Below, in pieces: positions 26,376 through 33,744 of a stretch of 64,000 nt of DNA (position 1 is the first letter of the stretch; each line of letters opens with the position of its first letter). The notes beneath the pieces were generated by a model. It made no database searches. It was not told the origin of the DNA and saw nothing but the letters and a program-made list of their open reading frames with translations. Origin of the DNA: Neorhizobium tomejilense (GTDB lineage: Bacteria; Pseudomonadota; Alphaproteobacteria; Rhizobiales; Rhizobiaceae). The translations under genes and the position numbers were made by a program. The stretch lies in NCBI GenBank assembly GCA_002968845.1, contig PVBG01000024.1, positions 1-64,000 on the forward strand. The letters are read 5' to 3'.

Positions 26376-26588
26376 TCAGTCGTCGAACGGGCCGTGATAG
26401 GCGTCGGCAAAATGCCGGACGGAATCCAAAGCCTTGGTGATCGTGTCCTCACCGAAGCTGCGGACATCGTGGAGCGTGTCGATGCTCCATCCGCGTTTGA
26501 GGGTGACGTAAACGCCGCGGTCGATTGATCGGTAGTCCTCGACCTCTTCGACGCGGGGATGGCTCTGAAGCTGCTTGAGTGATGCCAC
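26376..26588 (-). CDS. Small protein, 70 residues, GTG start
   Basis: GTG 26588 with GGAGGAGAACACCA upstream; the same leader bases precede the 26318 gene, so the two starts look duplicated. Unknown function. Confidence 0.62.
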   Translation of the reverse strand: MASLKQLQSHPRVEEVEDYRSIDRGVYVTLKRGWSIDTLHDVRSFGEDTITKALDSVRHFADAYHGPFDD

Positions 26589-26642
26589 TGGTGTTCTCCT
26601 CCGGAAAGGTGGGGAAGCCCTCCTCGGCCTCCCCGGTTGATG

Positions 26643-26885
26643 TCAGGCGGCGATCGGTAGGATTTCGTAGGTCGGCTCACAGTGTTCGCCCGGATCCAGC
26701 CAGTAGACGGAGCTTGCATTGCCACGGCCATGGAAAAGCTCGAGATCTTCAAGAGCGGCCTCGGCAGAGCCCTCGCAGTCGAAGACCTGATCAATGATGT
26801 CCCGGCGCTGTTCAACCGGGATCACGAGCGTGTCCTTGTTGAGCTTGCCGTGGAAGAAGCGGGTTCTGAGGATGGCGTACTTCAT
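26643..26885 (-). CDS. Small protein, 80 residues
   Basis: AGGAAC before ATG 26885; first gene after module copy 9. Mixed alpha/beta, contains FFHGKLNKDTLVIPV and a C-terminal YWLDPGEHC. Unknown. Confidence 0.64.
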   Translation of the reverse strand: MKYAILRTRFFHGKLNKDTLVIPVEQRRDIIDQVFDCEGSAEAALEDLELFHGRGNASSVYWLDPGEHCEPTYEILPIAA

Positions 26886-26940
26886 TAGATGTTCCTATCT
26901 CTGAGGTTTCTTGCTTTTCGTAAGCATTTCAGTTGCTTAC

Positions 26941-27000
26941 CTAATTATGATGCCTGTCGGCGGAGCCTACCGCAAGCGTTAGAATCAGGAAAAACGCAGG
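26941..27000 (-). repeat. Intergenic operon module, copy 9 (leader part only)
   Basis: The conserved leader (TGATTCTAACGCTTGCGGTA, GGCTCCGCCGACA, TCATAATTA) is present, but the terminator and TTGACC blocks are not, so this is a partial copy at the end of the array. Confidence 0.65.
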
Positions 27001-27009
27001 AAAATCAAT

Positions 27010-27513
27010 TATTTAAGTCAACGGAATTGGCCGAAATAGGCGCCGACGGCGGCACGCCGAAATCGATCCTCGGGGTAACTGATGGAGATCGGCGGAGTTC
27101 TGGCACTCGGGAGCAGGCAGGATCGCAGGGATGCCGTGCTGGGCACTTAAAGAGCAGGAATCGACTACGCGAAGCGGCCTGAAGGGCTATCCTTTAGCCA
27201 TTGTTTGCCCCGATCTTCTCTTTTCACGAACCTGATGCCCCTCAAGGGCATAGGGAACGGCTTCGTCTTTGAAAGCCATCCTCGCACCACCGTCTCGCCC
27301 GTATTGAACCAATGGCGGGTCAGATTGGCAGGGGCAAGGGCCGCCCAGAGCCACGGGTAGGCCTGAAGGGCCGGAGCATGGCGAGGACGGAGCGAAGCGT
27401 CCCATTGAGGCCGAAGGCCGTACCCTGACGAGCTGATCTGCCAGCAGTGTTCAAAGGGCGTGATGGGGGTGCGAGAATGGCAGAGACCGATAACGAGAAA
27501 ATCGAAATCGATC
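27010..27513. other. Gene-free stretch rich in short hairpins, possible structured RNA
   Basis: No convincing protein-coding frame with a ribosome-binding site. Several perfect short hairpins are packed here: GGCTA-5-TAGCC (27185-27199), GCCC-5-GGGC (about 27238-27250), GGCC-5-GGCC (27360-27372), GGACG-8-CGTCC (27385-27402) and GGCC-3-GGCC (27409-27419). Gene remnants are also possible, since short protein-like pieces occur in several minus frames. No known RNA family recognised. Confidence 0.35.
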
Positions 27514-28137
27514 TTACGCTGCAAAGGCAGCTCTCTGCTCTTCCTCCGGCATCTCGAGTCCGGTTTCCCGCTCCCTGACCCGAGCCTGACGAGCGCGGAA
27601 GGCATTTCTGTCATCCTGCGATGCGAACTGTGCTGTAACTGGGGCCTCTTCAGCGAGCGCAGCGGCCTTGAGGCGGAGAACGGCGGCTGCATCACGTCCG
27701 GCACGCTCGGCGGCCCTGCAAGCGGCATATGCAGCCTCCTCGCGGGTGGCTCGGTCGTGATCCTGTCGGGACATGCTGCAGAGATCTTCGAAGGAAAGGA
27801 TCTCGCCGTTCATATAGCCGCCCCTGACGACGACATCGTAGCCCTGATCGCGGAAGGCATCGACGATCGGTCGGGGATCGGCTGCAGCGTGTGGGTGTGC
27901 TGAGATGAAGCGCTGGATCGGCATCATCTCTCCATCGACGCCTTTCCGGCCATGGATGAACTCGTAGCCCTCGCGCTCGGCCGTCTTCTCGATGTCTGCG
28001 GAGATCTTCAGACGCTCGGCCGTGCCAGCGTTCGCATGATCGATGTACCGGGCATTCCGGAAGCTGACATCGAATGCGATCTGGCCGGGGAAGCGGTCGG
28101 CTGTCTCGAATATGATTTCCATGCGTTCTGCTGACAT
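27514..28137 (-). CDS. Hypothetical protein with the shared C-terminal tail
   Basis: 207 residues from ATG 28137 (AGAGAGAGGAAC upstream; the frame is open further to 28197 without a better start). Its tail (APVTAQFASQDDRNAFRARQ) matches that of the 18689-19606 protein. An operator-like GTAGCC-N3-GGCTAC lies 63 bases upstream. Otherwise alpha/beta with an alanine-rich helical linker. Unknown function. Confidence 0.68.
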   Translation of the reverse strand: MSAERMEIIFETADRFPGQIAFDVSFRNARYIDHANAGTAERLKISADIEKTAEREGYEFIHGRKGVDGEMMPIQRFISAHPHAAADPRPIVDAFRDQGYDVVVRGGYMNGEILSFEDLCSMSRQDHDRATREEAAYAACRAAERAGRDAAAVLRLKAAALAEEAPVTAQFASQDDRNAFRARQARVRERETGLEMPEEEQRAAFAA

Positions 28138-28199
28138 CGGGGAGTTCCTCTCTCTTTCTATTTCCCGGATGGTCCAGCCTGCCCACGCAAGGCACAAAA

Positions 28200-28214
28200 G
28201 TAGCCAACGGCTAC
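28200..28214. promoter_or_regulatory. GTAGCC-N3-GGCTAC operator, copy A
   Basis: Perfect 6-bp inverted repeat identical in its arms to those inside the promoters at 53.9 and 59.6 kb. Here no TTGACA -35 element accompanies it. It sits between the divergent genes 27514-28137 and 28258-28494 and could regulate either. Confidence 0.55.
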
Positions 28215-28257
28215 AGGTCCGGATAGAAAGAGGGGAGTAGAAAGAGAAGGGTTGGGC

Positions 28258-28494
28258 ATGGGTGAACCACTGAGCGCCGAGCGGATCGTCGAGCTGCTGC
28301 CGAGGCCGATCGTCGAGTTGATCTCCGAGCTGTCAGGCTCGGACGATCCAGTAGGCCAGGAGCAGGTAGCTGAGTCTCTTCGACAGACGGCGCAGAAAGC
28401 GAATGCAATCCTCTATAGCCGTCGGCGCGCGGAGATCGTCGCGCATATGCCACCCGGCGCGCTGGACGAATACCGCGAGGACGATCCTGATTAA
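28258..28494 (+). CDS. Small hypothetical protein, 78 residues
   Basis: ATG 28258 preceded by AGAGAAGGG; an in-frame TTG lies 6 bases upstream. Helical (SAERIVELLPRPIVELISEL) with an acidic end. Divergent from the 28137 gene and followed by a GC-rich hairpin. Unknown. Confidence 0.6.
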   Translation: MGEPLSAERIVELLPRPIVELISELSGSDDPVGQEQVAESLRQTAQKANAILYSRRRAEIVAHMPPGALDEYREDDPD

Positions 28495-28498
28495 AAGA

Positions 28499-28520
28499 AC
28501 CCCGCAGGGTGAGTCGCGGG
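28499..28520 (+). terminator. GC hairpin after the small gene
   Basis: CCCCGC-10-GCGGGG stem-loop starting five bases after the stop; only a weak T-rich tail follows, so termination may be partial. Confidence 0.4.
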
Positions 28521-28651
28521 GTCAAGTCTTCAGAGATAGAGGAACGGAAGATGCCCAAGGGCTTGAAGGCCGTCTCCCGCGACCTGTTGGAAATAGTGTT
28601 GCCGTCGGCGGCGCAGAATGCAACAGCTTGCTCATTCAAATGGAGGCTTTC

Positions 28652-28903
28652 ATGCTGCAAAAGATTATCGATGCCATCGATGGAGAAATCGCGAAGCGTA
28701 ACAGCGACAACTTCGGAATCAGATTTTCCCTGGATCTGTTCAATGTTCTTGTCAGGGCCGGGAATATCAAAATGGCGACGTTTTCCGCCTTTGGGACCGG
28801 GGCTTTTCCGGAGCAGCTCCCGGCCTACGATGGCAAGTATTTCGCGTCGGTTGATATCGAATTCGACGGTCTTGAGTTCGAGGTTGGCATTCCGAATCCC
28901 TGA
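28652..28903 (+). CDS. Small hypothetical protein, 83 residues
   Basis: ATG 28652 preceded by GGAGGCTTTC. Helix then beta strands (MLQKIIDAIDGEIAKRNSDN; KYFASVDIEFDGLEFEVGI), a compact alpha/beta protein. The longer overlapping plus frames starting at 28403 and 28509 are rejected for lack of start signals. Lies just upstream of the toxin pair. Confidence 0.55.
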   Translation: MLQKIIDAIDGEIAKRNSDNFGIRFSLDLFNVLVRAGNIKMATFSAFGTGAFPEQLPAYDGKYFASVDIEFDGLEFEVGIPNP

Positions 28904-28953
28904 TTTGCCGATCCGGCCGGGAAGCGCTATATTAAGGGCGTAGGAGATCGACG

Positions 28954-29127
28954 ATGCTTTTGAAGAAGTACGACGAAAACAAGGAAGCCCTGAAGCAGAT
29001 TGGCCGGGAAGCAATTGCCGAGCGCCGCCGTCTGGGCTTGCCGATCTCGGACCGTGATCTCGCGAACGAGGCCAAGGATCGCGCCGAACACGAGGAAGTC
29101 CGTGTTCATTCTGCCATGGGGCGGTAA
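28954..29127 (+). CDS. Small partner (putative antitoxin) of the zeta-type toxin
   Basis: 57 residues with a GTAGGAGATCG ribosome-binding site. Helical and charged (KQIGREAIAERRRLGLPISD). Its TAA is directly followed by the TTG start of the kinase gene, the arrangement of a toxin-antitoxin operon. It is much smaller than classical epsilon antitoxins; the assignment is by position only. Confidence 0.55.
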   Translation: MLLKKYDENKEALKQIGREAIAERRRLGLPISDRDLANEAKDRAEHEEVRVHSAMGR

Positions 29128-29745
29128 TTGTCGCAGCCATCATGCATCATTCTGGGCGGTCCCAACGGGTCCGGCAAGTCCTCTGCGTATGCCAAGCTGA
29201 AGCTCGAGGGCGTCTGGATCAACGCTGACGAGCTCGCGAAAGAGCTGACCGGAACCAGCGATGGTCGGGCGGCTGCGATGGCAGCGGGGAGGGCGGCTAT
29301 TCTCCAGATCCGGGAGATGATCGATACCCGGCAATCATTCATTTTCGAAACCACGCTGAGCAGCCAGCAATCCATCAACATGATGAGGGATGCCCAGGCG
29401 GCCGGGTTTTCGGTCAGCCTGTATTACACGATCCTGGATTCCGTCGAGAGGAACATCGAGCGTGTCAAACAGCGGGTCGAGGCTGGCGGCCACGACATTC
29501 CAGACGACGACATCCGCAGGCGCTACGACGGATCCTTGAGGAAACTCTCTGAGGCTCTCAAGATTGCCGACGAAGCTGTCCTGATCGACAACAGCGGGAT
29601 CGAGCCGCATGAAATGGTCGTTATCAGAAACGGACAAGTTCTGGCCGCCGATCTCGATGAAGCGAGCAGTCTGCATATACAGATCTACACGACCCTTTTC
29701 ACAGCATACGGCTTGGTCGGACCTAAGTCGTGGTTCAGGAAGTAG
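29128..29745 (+). CDS. Zeta-toxin-family P-loop kinase
   Basis: 205 residues. Walker A GGPNGSGKSS at about 9-18, then FIFETTLSS as the substrate-site motif, GGHDIPDDDIRRRYDGSL with the basic lid residues, and a core typical of zeta-type toxins and related uncharacterised kinases. Zeta toxins phosphorylate UDP-N-acetylglucosamine and related nucleotide sugars, poisoning cell-wall synthesis unless held by an antitoxin. The TTG start touches the stop of the 57-residue upstream gene, so the two are translated together. A plasmid-maintenance role is inferred. A strong terminator follows. Confidence 0.82.
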   Translation: MSQPSCIILGGPNGSGKSSAYAKLKLEGVWINADELAKELTGTSDGRAAAMAAGRAAILQIREMIDTRQSFIFETTLSSQQSINMMRDAQAAGFSVSLYYTILDSVERNIERVKQRVEAGGHDIPDDDIRRRYDGSLRKLSEALKIADEAVLIDNSGIEPHEMVVIRNGQVLAADLDEASSLHIQIYTTLFTAYGLVGPKSWFRK

Positions 29746-29753
29746 CTGAATGG

Positions 29754-29784
29754 AAAAAGGCTGCCTCCGGTAGACAGCCTTTTT
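29754..29784 (+). terminator. Rho-independent terminator of the toxin operon
   Basis: AAAAAGGCTG-11-CAGCCTTTTT, a clean stem with A and T tails, usable in both directions; it begins nine bases after the stop. Confidence 0.85.
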
Positions 29785-29984
29785 GGTGTCGCGCCACACT
29801 TCGACTCCGAACCCTCGGGATCTTGAACTGCCTTCCACAAGGCTTGCCGTCCGGGAAATCTTCGGGCGTGGGGTCCGTCTCCACTCGTTCATGATGGCCG
29901 CCGGCGACGAACGGCGCAAGAGCATCCCTCCCTCTGCCTATTCCGAAAACATGATGCTATCTTTCCCGAAACGAGGGGGTTTTC

Positions 29985-30716
29985 ATGTTCTGGAAGAAGA
30001 AGCAGGAGCAGGATCTAAAGGCAGCGGAGGCTGTCGTGGTAGCGGAGCCGATCGAACCAGCGGCGAAGTCAACGCAGGCTGAGCTCGAGGACGCGGCAAA
30101 GAGACTGGCGGCCTCGCTCCGGTCGTACGCGGACGCCTCGTATGCTGCGAAGAAAGCAGTCCCTGACGAAGAGCTGACCGCTGCACACTACAAGGTCCAG
30201 ATCGCACGGAAGATCGCGACCGAAGGCCGGATCGCATATGCGCTCTGTCGCTGTCTCCCCGAGCATATGGCTCACTGGCACGCATGGAGCCAGCGCGACG
30301 ACTTCATGGACTGGGTTGGATTCGACGCTACGAACATCACGTCATCTCAAACGACGGAAGAGAGCGGTGGGCGCAGGGTCGTTGTGACCACGAACGATTT
30401 CACATTCAGAGATCGGCAGTACCGTCTCGTTTTCAGGGACAGCGGCCTGTCGTCCGCGCCGGACGATCACGTCTACATCGGAGAGGTCCATTTCTATTCC
30501 GGAGATAACCGCGTCGCGAAGTTCGATGTCACCAAGGATCTCATGAAGGACTATTCTGAGTGGCAGTTCGCGGACCTGACCGGATTTAGGGTTGGCACTT
30601 GGATGCAGGAAGTCCTCGACATGGCTGCGCAGATCGAAGCCAACCAGGAGCAGACGATGAACCGTTTCTCTGACGAACGCGCTCGACAGGCTGCCAACGA
30701 AATCGACTTGGGATAG
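29985..30716 (+). CDS. Hypothetical protein, 243 residues
   Basis: The start MFWKKKQEQD follows a purine-rich AAACGAGGGGG stretch. An alanine/lysine-rich N-terminal helix is followed by a beta-rich middle (HVYIGEVHFYSGDNRVAKFD) and a glutamine-rich helical tail. No family recognised. It lies upstream of the RiPP-like operon but is separated from it by 219 bases and looks GC-richer. Confidence 0.66.
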   Translation: MFWKKKQEQDLKAAEAVVVAEPIEPAAKSTQAELEDAAKRLAASLRSYADASYAAKKAVPDEELTAAHYKVQIARKIATEGRIAYALCRCLPEHMAHWHAWSQRDDFMDWVGFDATNITSSQTTEESGGRRVVVTTNDFTFRDRQYRLVFRDSGLSSAPDDHVYIGEVHFYSGDNRVAKFDVTKDLMKDYSEWQFADLTGFRVGTWMQEVLDMAAQIEANQEQTMNRFSDERARQAANEIDLG

Positions 30717-30830
30717 CAGCCCTCAGCCTCTATGCTGATCTCCTCGTTCAGATGGATCTCGTCTTCGAACATCTAACAAAGTGATTTACCGGGAATCTTC
30801 CTCTTATCCTCTGGTGAACCTAACATTTGA

Positions 30831-30847
30831 GATGTTGAAGCAACATC
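30831..30847. promoter_or_regulatory. Perfect inverted repeat upstream of the RiPP-like operon
   Basis: GATGTTG-AAG-CAACATC, 7-bp arms with a 3-bp centre, about 90 bases before the leader-peptide start in an AT-rich intergenic region (30717-30935). A good operator candidate; no regulator gene lies adjacent. Confidence 0.55.
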
Positions 30848-30935
30848 GTTTTCGTATCCAACATTAATAATCACATTGCTTTCGCCGCTAGAACTTAACA
30901 CAATGGCTGCGTAGAAGTCCTAAGGAGATGGAGAA

Positions 30936-31217
30936 ATGTCTAACACTGAAATTGAGCGCTTTGCGGACTCCTGTCGGTCTGATCCAAAAAAGATGTCCAT
31001 AATAAGTGAAATGAGCGGAGTGGACGCGGTTTGCAGCTTCGCCAGCGAACTAGGCTACAACATTCCACACGCAGATATGGATCATTTTCTCAAGGGCGTG
31101 ATCAATCGAGCGCCAGAGGATGGGAAAAAAGATCTACCAAGAAATACGATTCATTTCGATGAATCGCAGATATTGCGCTTCGCCGCCGTTAGACTTCAAG
31201 TTGACACTGATTACTGA
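30936..31217 (+). CDS. Nif11-like RiPP leader/precursor peptide
   Basis: 93 residues with an excellent TAAGGAGATGGAGAA-ATG start. Residues 2-53 follow the Nif11-like leader pattern: acidic first helix (SNTEIERFADSCRSDPKKM), a middle (SGVDAVCSFASELGYNI) and a third helix (HADMDHFLKGV). Such leaders recruit RiPP-modifying enzymes. The last about 39 residues (putative core) contain Thr71, Ser77, Thr91, several Asp/Asn/Arg and no cysteine, so lanthionine rings cannot form there. No double-glycine cleavage site is obvious (G54-V55 is the nearest). It is the first gene of a five-gene operon with a LanM-like dehydratase and three JmjC/cupin proteins, which supports a precursor role. Confidence 0.75.
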   Translation: MSNTEIERFADSCRSDPKKMSIISEMSGVDAVCSFASELGYNIPHADMDHFLKGVINRAPEDGKKDLPRNTIHFDESQILRFAAVRLQVDTDY

Positions 31218-31232
31218 CCGCGGCTGTTTTAA

Positions 31233-32531
31233 TTGTATCCGCTGCAGTTTCTAAAAACAGAATCTTTTTCTGAAGCGCGGTCTAGGCTCGCCGATAGGAT
31301 TCATAGCCAGGTCGGTTCAGCGAGCCGGAAGTCAAATCAGGACGCTATACTTTGCAATTTTGACCGCGCTCGAGCAGAACTCGCGCAGCGATTGCCGGAA
31401 CCAGACTTTGAGCGCTGGCTAATACAAGAGAGTCATAACGGCCAACGGAGACCAGTCCTATGTGAAATAAAGGGCAAGCCATTTATTTACAAACCTAGGT
31501 CGCTGCAAATCGACCAGGTATGGGGTGAAATTGTTTCCTTCATCGGCGAAATGTTAGGAGATAGGATTTCGCTTGGCCGGGAAATACGATGCTTGAATGG
31601 GTATGGATTCGATCAGATCGTTGGCCCCAAGTATCTGACATCGACACTTATGGCGAGCAGATACTACACTAGGCTTGGATATTTGGCCGGACTGCTATGG
31701 ATTTTAGGCGGCTCAGACGCGAATGGCGAAAACGTTATTGCGAATGGAGATTTCCCCACGCTTATTGATGCAGAGTTAGCAGTAGGCCCGAGTGACGATG
31801 TGTATGCCAACGATATTGAGGCTGAATTTAACCGACTCGCGATCGCCCCTCGGATCGTGAATACCTTTGGTGGAGCAAGTATTTCAATAGGAGCATCACC
31901 CATAAAGTCGGTCCAGTGCAAGCATGCAAAAGTTGAAGGATGCCCCTGGTGCCATCACGTTCCTCGGCATGGAAATGCCTCCTTCTACTCTGACACGTTC
32001 CTTACCGATTTGTCTCAGGGTTTTAATTCGATACTTACCCATATAGCTAAACATAAGACCTATTTGATTTCGACAAGTTCGCCGATTTCCCGACTAGAAG
32101 AAGTTACATGCCGTGTAACTTTAAGGCCAAGCACTCTATATAGAATATTGATTGATAAATCCTGCGCACATTACGGCAACAGTAAAATCAATAGTCAAAT
32201 AGAAAATGTTTTGCACAAATCTCCATGCCGCCACATACTTAGCAATGAGCATTCAAACTCGCTCGTTGCAGATGAGATGTCGGCTATTGTCGATATCGAC
32301 GTGCCATATTACAAAATGGGAGCAAGCTGCAACTCTTTGCAAATCGGATCTAAGCAAAGGATATTCAAGTACTCTCCTTTTGAACGAGCACGTATGCGAA
32401 TAGCAGATCTGTCGGAAGGCAGAGCCGAAAAAATCAGTATAAAATGGGAGTCATTTGTGAGGAAGTCACTCGATGTCAGGGGAGAAATAAATGAACTTGG
32501 AAGAAATAATCGCGCCATTACCAATATCTGA
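31233..32531 (+). CDS. Stand-alone LanM-type dehydratase domain, no cyclase
   Basis: 432 residues against about 900-1000 for a LanM synthetase; the N-terminal part is short and the LanC-like cyclase domain is absent. Dehydratase landmarks appear in order: HNGQRRPVLCEIKGKPFIYK with PRSL (Lys87), GGSDANGENVIANGDFPTLI then DAEL (Asp162, Asn167, Asp179), CRVTLRPSTLYRIL (Arg294, Ser300) and VDIDVPYY. The family phosphorylates Ser/Thr and eliminates phosphate to dehydro residues. Two positions differ from the consensus as I know it: the DxHxxN histidine is Asn164, and the elimination threonine is Ser300. An unusual insertion, C229-K-H...C237-P-W-C240, could bind zinc. TTG 31233 is the earliest possible start (in-frame stop just before); no ribosome-binding site is seen, so it may be coupled to the precursor gene. 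Confidence 0.75.
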   Translation: MYPLQFLKTESFSEARSRLADRIHSQVGSASRKSNQDAILCNFDRARAELAQRLPEPDFERWLIQESHNGQRRPVLCEIKGKPFIYKPRSLQIDQVWGEIVSFIGEMLGDRISLGREIRCLNGYGFDQIVGPKYLTSTLMASRYYTRLGYLAGLLWILGGSDANGENVIANGDFPTLIDAELAVGPSDDVYANDIEAEFNRLAIAPRIVNTFGGASISIGASPIKSVQCKHAKVEGCPWCHHVPRHGNASFYSDTFLTDLSQGFNSILTHIAKHKTYLISTSSPISRLEEVTCRVTLRPSTLYRILIDKSCAHYGNSKINSQIENVLHKSPCRHILSNEHSNSLVADEMSAIVDIDVPYYKMGASCNSLQIGSKQRIFKYSPFERARMRIADLSEGRAEKISIKWESFVRKSLDVRGEINELGRNNRAITNI

Positions 32532-33744
32532 GTTTTCGCTTCACCTTTCAGACGGCAGAATCCCTCTTTATATCCCGGGAGGACCGTTAAAGTTTCAGAA
32601 ATTATTCAACAAATTGAAGTACTGGGAGTGCATAGAACGAGGAAAACCGGAAGGCGCTGCTACGCCGCGAGCGTCACTGAGCAAATTTCAGTTACCCGTT
32701 GCCTATGAGCGAGGCGCAATAAAGCGCGCTATCAGGTCCGGAAATACGGTCTGCGTAAGTCATATTGATCGCGCCTCGGATTCCTTACGAGCGCTGTGCG
32801 TCGAGACTGAGGCACTAATTGGTTTTCCCGGCGCCGCATGTGTGCATTGCTACACCTCACCACCCGGAACAGGATATGACTTTTTTCATGTCGATGGCGG
32901 CATTGCTATCACATTGCAAATCGAAGGAACAAAAGATTGGGAATACGCAGATACGTCTTCGTTGCCTTGGCTGACAAGAGTTGGAGGGTACCGAGAACCT
33001 GGCCGACTAGAATGGTTTGGTGATCCAGGATGGCATCCAAAGGAGGGCACTTTTTCGACCCCTGATGTGATGAAGATACAAAAGCAGACCTTAAAACCCG
33101 GAGACTTGTTAGTAATGCCCGCAGGCGTGTGGCATCGGGTTAAATCGACAGACCAAACATCTTTGTCTTTAAATCTGAAACTTACTCATACAACGACAAT
33201 AGACGTCATCATCCAACTACTTCGAAGTGCCTGTATGGACAATGAACTGTGGCGTAGACCGCTACCATTCACACCCGCAGGTGGTCAAGATTCGTGGACA
33301 CCAGATGCGGCTGGTTTATCGTTGTACCACGATTTATTGTTGCAGCTAAAGGACGCAATAGATCAGCTATCACTCGACGCAAACTCGTTTGCGGTGAATT
33401 GGGCAAGCGCGTTTGTGGGCAGCCAAAACGAGATAGTCCCACAGCCAGATTTCACTCTCATAGATAACAATCAGGTTTTTGCGCTTCCTCAATTGGTATC
33501 GCCTAGGGTTGTCGCTCACGGATCACACTCGGCTACCATACTGGGACAAGGTCGAATGCTTTCAATCCGCGGCGAAGGCGTCGCGAACCTCCTTCAATCA
33601 ATTCTGCGTGCAGGTCCGTTTGATTTAAGTGCCGCCCTATCATGGTCATCAGCAAGCTCCTTTACGGAAACGGACGTAAGGATCCTTTTAGAGAAACTGG
33701 TAAGAGCTGGTTTTCTGCACGCGAGGCGGAATGTTACACTCTAA
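32491..33744 (+). CDS. JmjC/cupin-type 2-oxoglutarate Fe(II) oxygenase 1
   Basis: 417 residues from ATG 32491 (GGGGAGAAATAA upstream), overlapping the dehydratase gene by 41 bases. The iron triad is visible: H133-V-D135 in FFHVDGG and H215 in MPAGVWHRV; Lys148 (IEGTKDWEYA) fits the 2-oxoglutarate position of the cupin_4/JmjC fold. The C-terminal about 70 residues look like a winged-helix region (FTETDVRILLEKLVRAGFLH), common in bacterial ribosomal-oxygenase relatives. The likely reaction is hydroxylation of a residue in a peptide or protein; here the Nif11-like peptide is the obvious candidate substrate (inferred). Confidence 0.78.
   Translation: MNLEEIIAPLPISEFSLHLSDGRIPLYIPGGPLKFQKLFNKLKYWECIERGKPEGAATPRASLSKFQLPVAYERGAIKRAIRSGNTVCVSHIDRASDSLRALCVETEALIGFPGAACVHCYTSPPGTGYDFFHVDGGIAITLQIEGTKDWEYADTSSLPWLTRVGGYREPGRLEWFGDPGWHPKEGTFSTPDVMKIQKQTLKPGDLLVMPAGVWHRVKSTDQTSLSLNLKLTHTTTIDVIIQLLRSACMDNELWRRPLPFTPAGGQDSWTPDAAGLSLYHDLLLQLKDAIDQLSLDANSFAVNWASAFVGSQNEIVPQPDFTLIDNNQVFALPQLVSPRVVAHGSHSATILGQGRMLSIRGEGVANLLQSILRAGPFDLSAALSWSSASSFTETDVRILLEKLVRAGFLHARRNVTL

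Noticed and set aside
11995..27000. Module copies as a CRISPR array or insertion sequences
   Set aside because: Copies are about 150-195 bases, about 1-3 kb apart with genes between them; no spacers, no cas genes, no transposase.
27165..27728. 187-codon minus-strand frame in the gene-free region
   Set aside because: Mixed, partly repetitive composition, no start signal, and overlap with the real gene ending at 27514.
28211..29143. 310-codon minus-strand reading frame
   Set aside because: Antisense to the antitoxin/toxin pair and small genes with good start signals; looks like a shadow.
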